DNA from: Bifidobacterium breve
GTDB lineage: Bacteria; Bacteroidota; Bacteroidia; Flavobacteriales; Flavobacteriaceae
Length of the DNA stretch: 34,382 nucleotides
Assembly: GCA_943326765.2 (NCBI GenBank)
Contig: CALPUN020000004.1
Span: 1-34,382, forward strand
Direction: 5' to 3'
Under the pieces are notes generated by a model. That model did no database searches. It was not told the DNA's origin and saw nothing but the letters and a program-made list of their open reading frames with translations. The position numbers and the translations under genes are program-made. Below are positions 8,433 through 15,696 of this stretch, one piece after another. Positions within the stretch are counted from its first letter, which is position 1; every line of letters starts with the position of its first letter.

Positions 8433-8455
8433 CCGCTAAGACTGAAGCGGTTTTT
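8433..8455 (+). terminator. Possible terminator after FabH-like gene (first of two)
   Basis: CCGCT (8433-8437) pairs with AGCGG (8446-8450) around an 8-base loop, followed by TTTTT. The stem is short, so this is a moderate call. Confidence 0.5.
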
Positions 8456-8516
8456 AAAAAAGAAAACGGTTATTGCTACTGTAGATTCATGCAATTACTT
8501 TAATATATTTAATAGG

Positions 8517-8544
8517 GAACTTCTTAATTGAGGTTCTTTTTTTT
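8517..8544 (+). terminator. Intrinsic terminator (second of two)
   Basis: GAACTTC (8517-8523) pairs with GAGGTTC (8530-8536), seven pairs with one wobble, around TTAATT, followed by eight Ts. The 61 bases between the two hairpins hold no ORF I can support; a small RNA ending here is possible but unproven. Confidence 0.65.
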
Positions 8545-8592
8545 GCTACTCTAATCCTATTTTTAGAGAACAAGTAAAGCCTATTTTCTTCC

Positions 8593-8600
8593 TATATTTG
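8593..8600 (+). promoter_or_regulatory. Promoter -7 element of methyltransferase gene
   Basis: TATATTTG is an exact match to TAnnTTTG and lies 31 bases before the ATG at 8632. No TTG is present at the usual distance. It follows the terminators, so a new transcription unit probably starts here. Confidence 0.55.
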
Positions 8601-8631
8601 CTGTCTTCAACTTTACTAATAAACGAATACT

Positions 8632-9162
8632 ATGTACGAGAACACTTATCCCAATAAACGTTTTAATCATACTTTACATTTTTTAAAGAAACATATTGCA
8701 ACTTCGGAACGTATTTTAGACCTTGGTGTTGAAAATCCATTTTCAGAAATCATGAAAAAAGAAGGCTATTCAGTTACTAATACGAGTGGAGAAGACTTAG
8801 ATAAAAACCAAGATGTTCTAAAAAAAGAAATTACAGAGGTAATAACCGCTTTTGAAATTTTTGAACATTTACTAAACCCTTTCACCATTCTGAATGAAAT
8901 TCAAGCCAAGAAATTAGTTCTATCAATCCCAATGCGCCTTTGGTTTTCTCCAGCTTACAGAAGCAAAACAGATTTATGGGATCGGCACTATCATGAATTC
9001 GAAGATTGGCAACTTGACTGGCTATTGGAAAAAACAGGATGGCAAATTATAGCCCGAGAAAAATGGACCAACCCAGTAAAAAAAATCGGAATTCGGCCCT
9101 TTTTACGAAGCTTTACAAATCGATATTATATTGTTTATGCAGAGCGAATAAATACAAATTAA
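8632..9162 (+). CDS. Small class I SAM-dependent methyltransferase
   Basis: The 176-residue product looks like a compact Rossmann-fold methyltransferase. RILDLGVENPFS (residues 27-38) is motif I, the S-adenosylmethionine loop, though ENPFS replaces the usual GxGxG. AFEIFEHLLNP (73-83) matches the FexxEHL signature common in this family. The C-terminal half has an unusual aromatic run (WDRHYHEFEDWQLDWLLEKTGW) also seen in methyltransferases of sugar or lipid pathways. The substrate cannot be told from the sequence. It heads a run with the glycosyltransferase and the lipid ABC transporter genes, which hints at an envelope substrate. Confidence 0.75.
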   Translation: MYENTYPNKRFNHTLHFLKKHIATSERILDLGVENPFSEIMKKEGYSVTNTSGEDLDKNQDVLKKEITEVITAFEIFEHLLNPFTILNEIQAKKLVLSIPMRLWFSPAYRSKTDLWDRHYHEFEDWQLDWLLEKTGWQIIAREKWTNPVKKIGIRPFLRSFTNRYYIVYAERINTN

Positions 9163-9264
9163 TCAAACCAAATAAATTAGTTCAGAAACGGGTTTTCGTC
9201 ATGAAATCCAGTTTCGTATGAGCAATTTTTATAATTTTACCACCAACATTGCCATCTACTCTCA

Positions 9265-10113
9265 ATGAAATATTACGTAATAATTCCGGCACATAATGAA
9301 GAACTCTTCCTTCCTTTAACGCTAAGTTCACTCGAAGAACAAACTATTCCTGCTACTAAAATTGTAGTAGTCAACGACAACTCTACTGATGCTACAGAAG
9401 CCATTATAACTTCATTCATAAAAAAAAACAAATCGATATCGGTAGTTAATAGCATCTCAAATTCAAATCATTTGCCAGGAAGTAAAGTTATTCAAGCTTT
9501 TCATAAAGGTTTAGCAACACTGGATCAAGAATATGATTTTATTGTAAAATTAGATGCCGATTTAATTCTTCCTGCGAACTATTTCGAAACCATTAGTAAG
9601 CATTTTCAAAAAGATCCGACGATTGGGATGGTTGGTGGATTTGCGTACATAGAAAAAAACGGAATCTGGACACTCGAAAACCTTACCGACAAAGACCATA
9701 TTCGCGGTGCTTTTAAAGCTTACAAAAAAGAATGTTTCCTGCAAATCGGCGGATTAAAGCCCGCTATGGGTTGGGATACTGTTGATGAATTACTTGCGAA
9801 ATATTATGGCTGGAAAGTACAAACGGATGCTTCATTAAAAGTAAAACATCTAAAACCAACGGGCGCCAATTATAACAAAACGGCTCGATTCAAGCAAGGA
9901 GAAGCTTTTTACACATTAGGTTACGGGTTCTTAATCACAGGAATTGCTTCGCTGAAATTAGCGTTCCTAAAAAAGAAACCACTGCTATTTTTCGATTATA
10001 TTCAAGGCTTTTGGAAGGCCAAATCCGAAAAAAAACCACTTCTAGTAACCCCAGAACAAGCCGCATTCATCCGCAACTATCGCATCCGAAAAATGAAAGC
10101 AAAATTATTTTAA
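9265..10113 (+). CDS. Glycosyltransferase family 2
   Basis: The 282-residue product has a GT-A fold. YVIIPAHNEE (residues 4-13) and VVVNDNSTDAT (34-44) form the nucleotide-sugar site, KLDADLILP (95-103) holds the DxD metal motif, and GWDTVDE (169-175) fits the acceptor/catalytic acid region. The C-terminal part (about 215-250) is hydrophobic and may associate with the membrane. It likely adds a sugar to an envelope lipid or polysaccharide; donor and acceptor are unknown. It follows the methyltransferase gene by 102 bases and precedes the mlaE-like gene by 58, so cotranscription is plausible. Confidence 0.87.
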   Translation: MKYYVIIPAHNEELFLPLTLSSLEEQTIPATKIVVVNDNSTDATEAIITSFIKKNKSISVVNSISNSNHLPGSKVIQAFHKGLATLDQEYDFIVKLDADLILPANYFETISKHFQKDPTIGMVGGFAYIEKNGIWTLENLTDKDHIRGAFKAYKKECFLQIGGLKPAMGWDTVDELLAKYYGWKVQTDASLKVKHLKPTGANYNKTARFKQGEAFYTLGYGFLITGIASLKLAFLKKKPLLFFDYIQGFWKAKSEKKPLLVTPEQAAFIRNYRIRKMKAKLF

Positions 10114-10171
10114 AAAAAGGGTTTGGCATTAACTGCAAACTATTCCTTATTTTAGCCAATATTTTTAAACC

Positions 10172-10921
10172 ATGATGCTCGTTCGCTATTTATCCCAAAT
10201 TGGAAGGTATTTTTTAATGTGGAAGGAAGTTTTTAATAAACCAACTAAATGGTCGGTAATGCGGCATCTTATCTTCAAAGAAGTTGACGATTTAATTATC
10301 GGCTCATTAGGCATTGTAGCATTTATCTCTTTCTTTGTCGGAGGAGTTGTCGCTATTCAAACTGCGTTAAATTTAACCAATCCTTTAATCCCCAAATATC
10401 TTATTGGTTTTGCTACCCGACAATCGGTCATATTAGAGTTTGCTCCCACTTTTATTTCCATTGTTATGGCAGGTAAAATGGGCTCCTTCATTACCTCAAG
10501 TATCGGAACAATGCGTGTCACTGAACAAATAGATGCACTCGAAGTTATGGGAGTTAATTCTCTAAACTATTTGGTATTTCCAAAACTAATCGCTTTGCTT
10601 TTATACCCTTTTATCATTGGTATTAGTATGTTTTTGGGAATCTTTGGTGGATGGATTGCAGCGGTATATGGAGGATTTGGATCTAGTTCTGACTTTATTG
10701 GTGGATTACAACAAGAATTTATTCCATTTCATATCGCCTACGCTTTTATAAAAACCTTTGTTTTCGCGTTGTTATTAGCGACAATTCCATCTTTCCACGG
10801 CTATTATATGAAAGGGGGCGCTTTAGAAGTTGGAAAAGCAAGTACGGTGTCGTTTGTTTGGACATCCGTTACCATAATTACCATGAATTATATACTAACT
10901 CAATTGCTTTTGACCTCATGA
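10172..10921 (+). CDS. MlaE family ABC transporter permease
   Basis: The 249-residue integral membrane protein has about five or six helices and fits the MlaE/YrbE permease family. These proteins pair with an MlaF-type ATPase and an MCE-domain MlaD to move phospholipids between inner and outer membranes. Typical segments are the charged amphipathic N-terminus and GKMGSFITSSIGTMRVTEQI, which resembles the family's conserved TEQIDALEVMG region. Two ATGs lie in tandem at 10172 and 10175; either could start. It overlaps the downstream ATPase gene by four bases (ATGA), a sign of translational coupling. No mlaD is adjacent within the window. Confidence 0.9.
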   Translation: MMLVRYLSQIGRYFLMWKEVFNKPTKWSVMRHLIFKEVDDLIIGSLGIVAFISFFVGGVVAIQTALNLTNPLIPKYLIGFATRQSVILEFAPTFISIVMAGKMGSFITSSIGTMRVTEQIDALEVMGVNSLNYLVFPKLIALLLYPFIIGISMFLGIFGGWIAAVYGGFGSSSDFIGGLQQEFIPFHIAYAFIKTFVFALLLATIPSFHGYYMKGGALEVGKASTVSFVWTSVTIITMNYILTQLLLTS

Positions 10922-11679
10922 TAGAAGTAAAAAATATTGAAAAATCATTTGGCGATAGTAAGGTGCTCAAAGGGGTGTCAACCATTTTTGAAACTGGTAA
11001 AACCAATTTAATCATCGGGCAAAGTGGCTCCGGAAAGACCGTATTACTTAAAAGTCTTTTAGGAATTCATACCCCAGATTCTGGTACTATTTCTTTTGAT
11101 GGTCGAATCTATTCTGATTTAACCGCCCATGAGAAAAGAGAATTACGCACCGAAATCGGAATGGTGTTTCAAGGAAGCGCCTTATTCGATTCGATGACGG
11201 TGGAAGAAAATGTAGGTTTCCCTTTGAAAATGTTTACCAACAACTCCAAAACAGAAAATCAAGACCGGGTGGATTTTGTTCTGAAAAGAGTAAACCTCAT
11301 CGATGCTCATAAGAAATTACCTTCTGAAATTTCAGGCGGAATGCAAAAAAGAGTAGCCATTGCCAGAGCAATTGTCAACAATCCGAAATACTTATTTTGT
11401 GACGAACCCAACTCTGGATTAGACCCGAATACTTCAATCCTAATTGATAATTTGATCAAAGAAATAACGGAAGAATACAACATCACAACAGTCATCAATT
11501 CTCATGATATGAATTCGGTTATGGAAATTGGTGAAAATATCGTGTTCCTGAAAAATGGTTTAAAAGCATGGCAAGGAACCAAAGAGGAAATTTTTAGAAC
11601 CGATAATCAAGCAGTAGTTGATTTTGTTTATTCTTCTAATCTATTCAAAAAAGTTCGCGAAGCCTATTTGAAAGGGTAA
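10918..11679 (+). CDS. MlaF family ABC transporter ATP-binding protein
   Basis: The 253-residue ATPase carries Walker A GQSGSGKT, the ABC signature SGGMQKRVAIARA, Walker B YLFCDEPNSGLDP and the H-loop INSHD. SGGM in the signature, in place of SGGQ, is typical of the MlaF/Ttg2A branch that works with MlaE permeases. The ATG at 10918 overlaps the permease stop codon as ATGA; a longer frame upstream lies inside the permease gene and is rejected. It would energise retrograde or anterograde phospholipid transport. The next gene is convergent, so this ends the unit. Confidence 0.93.
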   Translation: MIEVKNIEKSFGDSKVLKGVSTIFETGKTNLIIGQSGSGKTVLLKSLLGIHTPDSGTISFDGRIYSDLTAHEKRELRTEIGMVFQGSALFDSMTVEENVGFPLKMFTNNSKTENQDRVDFVLKRVNLIDAHKKLPSEISGGMQKRVAIARAIVNNPKYLFCDEPNSGLDPNTSILIDNLIKEITEEYNITTVINSHDMNSVMEIGENIVFLKNGLKAWQGTKEEIFRTDNQAVVDFVYSSNLFKKVREAYLKG

Positions 11680-11815
11680 CCCAAAAAAATTATCGCGTCA
11701 CACAGTACCAAGCTGTTTTTCTATAGTGAAATCGTTAGCAAAAAGGAGACTGGTTTGGATCAAAACTAAGATAATTGCTTTCAATCCCAATAAAGAAAAT
11801 CGTCAATTAGTAGCA

Positions 11816-12877
11816 TTAAACGCCTTTTAACTGGCTTGCAATACCTTTAATTTCCTGCTCTTTACTTTTGGGATAAATTAACAAAACATCATCCTTGTCT
11901 ACAATTATGAAGTCTTGTAATCCGTCGATAATCACCACTTTGTTTTTGGCGGTGCTGATGATATTGCTGGAGCTGTTATTCAATAAAACGGTAGCATTCA
12001 CCACGGCATTATTGTTAGCGTCTTTATTTAATTTTTCATGCAACGAACCCCAAGTCCCAAGGTCATTCCAATCGAAAGAAGCGGGCAATACATAAACATT
12101 TTGTGCTTTTTCAAGAATAGCATAATCAATAGAAACATTCTCCGCCAAAGGGTAATTTGCAGCTATAAAAGAAGCTTCCTTAGAAGTATTGTAATCGGTC
12201 CAACCTTTCAAAAACAATTCGTTCATCGCAGGTTGGAATTTTTCAAAGGCCGTGGTAATCGATTGCACGCTCCAAATAAAAATACCGCCATTCCATAAAA
12301 AATTGCCACTTTCTATAAAAGACTTAGCCGTTTCATAGTTGGGTTTTTCCCGAAATTGAATTACTTTTTTTACAGGAGTTGTCGCAGTTTTGTCAAATTC
12401 AATATAGCCAAAACCAGTATTGGGAAACGTAGGTTGAATTCCTAATGTCATCAGAGCATTATCAGCGCTACAAAAATCAAAACACCGTTGCAAATCTTGA
12501 ACAAAGACATCCTCATCTTCAATCCAGTGATCGCTTGGCGCTACGACCATCACTGCATTTGGGTTTTGCTTTTTAATTTTTAAAGAAGCATACAAAATAC
12601 AAGGTGCTGTATTGCGCATGGCGGGTTCTAAAAGCACTTGCTCTTGTTTTACCAATGGCAATTGATCCAACACTATTTGATTGTACTTTTCATTGGTTAA
12701 AATCAAAATGTTTTCAACTGGAATGATCTTAGCCAACCGTTCAAATGTTTTTTGAATCAACGTATGCCCCGACCCTAACATGTCGTGAAATTGTTTTGGA
12801 AATTCTGTAGTGCTCACCGGCCAAAATCGAGAACCTACTCCACCGGCCATTAATATCGCGTAATAATTTTTGTTCAT
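11816..12877 (-). CDS. manC: Mannose-1-phosphate guanylyltransferase
   Basis: The enzyme makes GDP-mannose from GTP and mannose-1-phosphate, feeding surface polysaccharide and glycoprotein sugars. AGGVGSRFWPVSTTEFPKQF at the N-terminus is the nucleotide-binding signature of the family, with the conserved FPKQF. VAPSDHWI and NFLWNGGIFIW are further conserved segments. At 353 residues it is the single-domain form without the phosphomannose isomerase domain of longer ManC proteins. It lies 38 bases downstream of the SprT-like gene on the same strand. Its 3' end is convergent with the ABC ATPase gene, and the 136-base gap between them holds no convincing terminator. Confidence 0.93.
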   Translation of the reverse strand: MNKNYYAILMAGGVGSRFWPVSTTEFPKQFHDMLGSGHTLIQKTFERLAKIIPVENILILTNEKYNQIVLDQLPLVKQEQVLLEPAMRNTAPCILYASLKIKKQNPNAVMVVAPSDHWIEDEDVFVQDLQRCFDFCSADNALMTLGIQPTFPNTGFGYIEFDKTATTPVKKVIQFREKPNYETAKSFIESGNFLWNGGIFIWSVQSITTAFEKFQPAMNELFLKGWTDYNTSKEASFIAANYPLAENVSIDYAILEKAQNVYVLPASFDWNDLGTWGSLHEKLNKDANNNAVVNATVLLNNSSSNIISTAKNKVVIIDGLQDFIIVDKDDVLLIYPKSKEQEIKGIASQLKGV

Positions 12878-12915
12878 TTTCTATTTAACGTTCTGATTGG
12901 TATTGCCCTTCGGTT

Positions 12916-13512
12916 TTACTTCAACAATTCAACTTCAGCATTCGGATTAAAGAGATACATTCTACCGGAACTCACCTCCTCGCATTCGTAGCGTTTGGTT
13001 CGCAAAGCACCTTTGGTAAAAATCTTTCCGTTGTGAATTCTAAAGTGACTTCCGTAAGGGAGCTCAAAGATATAATTTTTATCATTCTGTTGGTCAAACT
13101 GTTTTAAGGCTAGGGACAAGGTTGCATCAACATCACTACTCGCGGTTGGGTTTTTGAAATGCCTAGCCAGCAAAGGAAGCAATTGATTGGGGAAAATCTC
13201 AGGCCTAATAAATGGAACCATTAAGTGTTGAAACGTATATTTCCATTCGGTACCATGCGGTTTGATAGTGCGACCAAATTTTTCAAAGGCAACCAAATGA
13301 GAAATCTCGTGAATCAAAGTAATTAGAAATTTGTATTTGTTCAAATTAGCATTCACCGTTATTTCGTGCTTGCCATTTAATGCTTTCCGATAATCGCCAT
13401 GCCGAGTCACTCGTTCGTTCACGATTTTCAAATGCACTTCATTCACCACTATCAATTCAAAGACTGGCTTTACAGCATGTTCGGGTAAATATTTGACTAG
13501 AGTGTCGCTCAT
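12916..13512 (-). CDS. SprT-like zinc metalloprotein
   Basis: The 198-residue product has the SprT-like zinc-binding core: HEISH (residues 68-72) and a third ligand His86 in KPHGTEW. The family includes bacterial SprT and the protease domain of eukaryotic Spartan; the role of the bacterial members is poorly known. I chose the ATG at 13512 (MSDTLVKYLPEHAV). The frame is open further to an ATG at 13554, but those 14 codons are mainly CAACCGA heptamer repeat and would encode NRQPTTDNST, so the shorter start is more believable. It lies between the SDR and manC genes on the same strand. Confidence 0.8.
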   Translation of the reverse strand: MSDTLVKYLPEHAVKPVFELIVVNEVHLKIVNERVTRHGDYRKALNGKHEITVNANLNKYKFLITLIHEISHLVAFEKFGRTIKPHGTEWKYTFQHLMVPFIRPEIFPNQLLPLLARHFKNPTASSDVDATLSLALKQFDQQNDKNYIFELPYGSHFRIHNGKIFTKGALRTKRYECEEVSSGRMYLFNPNAEVELLK

Positions 13513-13519
13513 TGTGGAG

Positions 13520-13543
13520 TTGTCAGTTGTCGGTTGTCGGTTG
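13520..13543. repeat. CAACCGA heptamer repeat upstream of SprT-like gene
   Basis: Read on the minus strand, the run is CAACCGA, CAACCGA, CAACTGA and CAA: three units of seven bases plus a partial one. The same unit occurs inside pdhC at 30853-30880 and 31428-31460. It ends eight bases before the chosen SprT-like start codon. Confidence 0.8.
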
Positions 13544-13549
13544 AAATCC

Positions 13550-13570
13550 ATCAACCATCAACAAGCAACA
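13550..13570. repeat. ATCAACM heptamer repeat between SDR and SprT-like genes
   Basis: On the plus strand three 7-base units follow each other: ATCAACC, ATCAACA and AGCAACA. Together with 13520-13543, heptamer repeats occupy 45 of the 61 bases between these two genes. The two arrays have opposite strand polarity. Confidence 0.65.
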
Positions 13571-13573
13571 TAA

Positions 13574-14251
13574 TTAAGGGGTTGTAGCAGAAACCTGCAA
13601 GACTTTTCCATTGTAAAATTGATGGCCCGTAAGGGTAAAATTAAAGATATAATCTGCCATTTGAGCGGCTGTCAGCGGCGCTTGGTATCCTGGAAACGCT
13701 TCTGCCAACATTTCTGTTTGAACGGATCCTAAGGCCAAAACATTGAAAGCAATTCCTTGTTCTTTGTATTCTTCGGCCAATAATTCCGACAAGGTAATTA
13801 CGGCTCCTTTACTGGAACTGTAAGCAGACAGTCCGGCAAACTTAACGCTGCCTTGAATGCCTCCCATGGAGCTGATGCTCACCACATGACTTCCTTTTTT
13901 CAAATACGGCAAGGCCATTCTGGTTAAGCTAGCAATGGCAAAAACATTGACTTTATAAATGCGTTCAAAATCGGCTGTAGTGGTTTCTGCAAACGGACTC
14001 AACAATAACGCTCCGGCATTGTGAACGATAGCATCAACCATTTTCCATGTTGCCGAAAGGAACTTTTCTACCTCCAACAAATCAAGTTCCAGAGACAAGT
14101 CTACCGACAAGCAACTGATGTTTGGATGTTCCATCAAAGCTTTGGGCGTTTTTCTGGAAAGCGCTAAAACTTGGTGTCCGGCGTTGGCCAATTGCAAAGC
14201 CAATTCATAGCCAATTCCACGAGATGTTCCTGTGACAATGATATTTTTCAA
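13574..14251 (-). CDS. Short-chain dehydrogenase/reductase (TTG start)
   Basis: The 225-residue product is a classical SDR with the NAD(P) loop TGTSRGIG (7-14), NAG at 78-80, and a catalytic Ser128, Tyr144 and Lys148 (YSSSK). SRK near residue 32 suggests NADP. The start is a TTG at 14251: the conserved N-terminus MKNIIVTG begins there and no in-frame ATG lies between it and the loop or just upstream. TTG starts are less efficient, so expression may be low. The substrate is unknown. It shares strand with the SprT-like gene and manC and may be cotranscribed with them. Confidence 0.88.
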   Translation of the reverse strand: MKNIIVTGTSRGIGYELALQLANAGHQVLALSRKTPKALMEHPNISCLSVDLSLELDLLEVEKFLSATWKMVDAIVHNAGALLLSPFAETTTADFERIYKVNVFAIASLTRMALPYLKKGSHVVSISSMGGIQGSVKFAGLSAYSSSKGAVITLSELLAEEYKEQGIAFNVLALGSVQTEMLAEAFPGYQAPLTAAQMADYIFNFTLTGHQFYNGKVLQVSATTP

Positions 14252-14376
14252 TTTCTTTTTTTGGTAAAAGTAGAAAAAAAAAGTATCTCTTCTTGTGTAC
14301 TACCAAATTCATGACGAATGGGTAGCTTTAGGGAGCCTTTAACAAGGCTGCAAGTTAGCCGCTCCACTTCAACCAA

Positions 14377-14408
14377 ACAAAAAAACCCTTACGTTTCCGA
14401 AAGGGTTT
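14377..14408 (-). terminator. Intrinsic terminator after acyl-CoA dehydrogenase
   Basis: On the minus strand AAACCCTT pairs with AAGGGTTT (plus 14401-14408 with 14383-14390), an 8-bp perfect stem with a 10-base loop followed by a T-rich run. It separates this gene from the SDR gene. Confidence 0.85.
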
Positions 14409-14461
14409 ACTAATTATTTGCTTAAATATTCAATTGTAGTTGATTGTAAATTTACATCCGA

Positions 14462-15601
14462 TTAGGATGCCAAACCTCTAGAAATTACAATTCGTTGAAT
14501 CTCGGAAGTTCCTTCATAAATCTGAGTAATTTTCGAATCACGCATCATTCGTTCTACATGGTATTCGGCTACATAACCGTTTCCTCCGTGAATTTGAACG
14601 GCTTCATTGGCTACTTCCAACGCAATTTCAGAAGCATATAATTTTGCCATAGCACCCGAATGGGAGATGTCTTTACCTTCGTCTTTTTCGCACGCGGCTT
14701 TCATGATTAGTAACTTGGCGGCAGTAATTTTTACATACATATCGGCCAATTTAAAGGCAATTACTTGGTGATTAAAGATTTCTTTACCAAAAGCTTTTCG
14801 TTGGTGTGAATATTTTAAAGCCAATTCGTAGGCACCCGTAGCAATTCCTAAGGCTTGCGATGCAATTCCGATACGACCGCCATTCAATACATTCATGGCA
14901 AAATTAAATCCAAAACCATCTACACCAATTCGGTTTTCTTTAGGCACTTTCACATCTGTAAAGAGTAACGAATGAGTATCAGAACCTCGGATTCCCATTT
15001 TCTTTTCTTTGGGACCGATCTCAAAACCTGCCCATCCTTTTTCTATAATAAAGGCGTTGATTCCCTTGTGTTTTTTTTCAATATCCGTCTGGGCGATAAC
15101 CAAATAAGTCGAAGCAGAGGCTCCGTTGGTAATCCAGTTTTTAGTTCCATTCAATAGGTAATGATCGCCTTTGTCGATTGCGGTCGTTTTTTGAGAAGTA
15201 GCATCCGATCCTGCTTCGGGTTCCGACAAACAAAAAGCGCCAATTACTTCTCCTTTAGCTAACGGAATTAGGTATTTCATTTTTTGTTCTTCGCTACAGT
15301 ATTTTTCTAAACCGGCGCAAACTAAGGAGTTATTTACCGACATGATTACTGCGGCGGAAGCGTCTACTTTAGCAATTTCTGTCATCGCCAACACATACGA
15401 AACGCTATCCAAACCAGACCCTCCGTATTTTGGATCCACCATCATACCCATAAAACCTAAATCAGCCATCATTTTTACTTGTTCTGTGGGGAACTTGGAG
15501 TGCTCGTCTCTTTCAATTACGCCCGGTAATAATTCGGTTTGAGCAAAATCTTTTGCTGCTTGTTGAATCATCAAATGCTCTTCGGTAAGATTAAAATCCA
15601 T
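14462..15601 (-). CDS. Acyl-CoA dehydrogenase
   Basis: The 379-residue flavoenzyme has the standard length of short- or branched-chain acyl-CoA dehydrogenases, which oxidise acyl-CoA to enoyl-CoA in fatty-acid or amino-acid breakdown. Conserved segments are AFCLSEPEAGSDA, the KNWITNG loop that contacts FAD, and QIHGGNGY. The catalytic base is most likely Glu363 in IYEGTSEIQR, the position used in short-chain enzymes. A TATCTTTG promoter element lies 42 bases upstream on the minus strand. It is divergent from anmK. Chain-length specificity cannot be told from sequence alone. Confidence 0.95.
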   Translation of the reverse strand: MDFNLTEEHLMIQQAAKDFAQTELLPGVIERDEHSKFPTEQVKMMADLGFMGMMVDPKYGGSGLDSVSYVLAMTEIAKVDASAAVIMSVNNSLVCAGLEKYCSEEQKMKYLIPLAKGEVIGAFCLSEPEAGSDATSQKTTAIDKGDHYLLNGTKNWITNGASASTYLVIAQTDIEKKHKGINAFIIEKGWAGFEIGPKEKKMGIRGSDTHSLLFTDVKVPKENRIGVDGFGFNFAMNVLNGGRIGIASQALGIATGAYELALKYSHQRKAFGKEIFNHQVIAFKLADMYVKITAAKLLIMKAACEKDEGKDISHSGAMAKLYASEIALEVANEAVQIHGGNGYVAEYHVERMMRDSKITQIYEGTSEIQRIVISRGLAS

Positions 15602-15643
15602 AATACTATAAAATGAAGGTTATATTTTGTTTAAAAATGTTGT

Positions 15644-15651
15644 CAAAGATA
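15644..15651 (-). promoter_or_regulatory. Promoter -7 element of acyl-CoA dehydrogenase gene
   Basis: Read on the minus strand this is TATCTTTG, an exact TAnnTTTG match, 42 bases before the ATG. No TTG is found at 19-base spacing. Confidence 0.45.
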
Positions 15652-15684
15652 CTTTTTTATTGTCAAATTTTAAGTTTTGATTCG

Positions 15685-15692
15685 TAATTTTG
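15685..15692 (+). promoter_or_regulatory. Promoter -7 element of anmK
   Basis: TAATTTTG matches TAnnTTTG and ends four bases before the anmK ATG. A TTG at 15660-15662 is 22 bases upstream, a little longer than usual. If real, transcription would start at or very near the start codon. Confidence 0.5.
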
Positions 15693-15696
15693 GGCG

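Noticed and set aside
11701-11725. Terminator between the ABC ATPase gene and manC (ACAG/CTGT then TTTTT)
   Set aside because: The stem is only four base pairs, too weak to support.
13513-13554. Fourteen-codon N-terminal extension of the SprT-like protein
   Set aside because: The codons are mainly the CAACCGA heptamer repeat; the conserved protein starts at MSDT.
14334-14349. AGCCTT-TAAC-AAGGCT hairpin before the SDR gene as a terminator or small RNA
   Set aside because: It has no T-run on either strand and no promoter near it; it is only a short palindrome.
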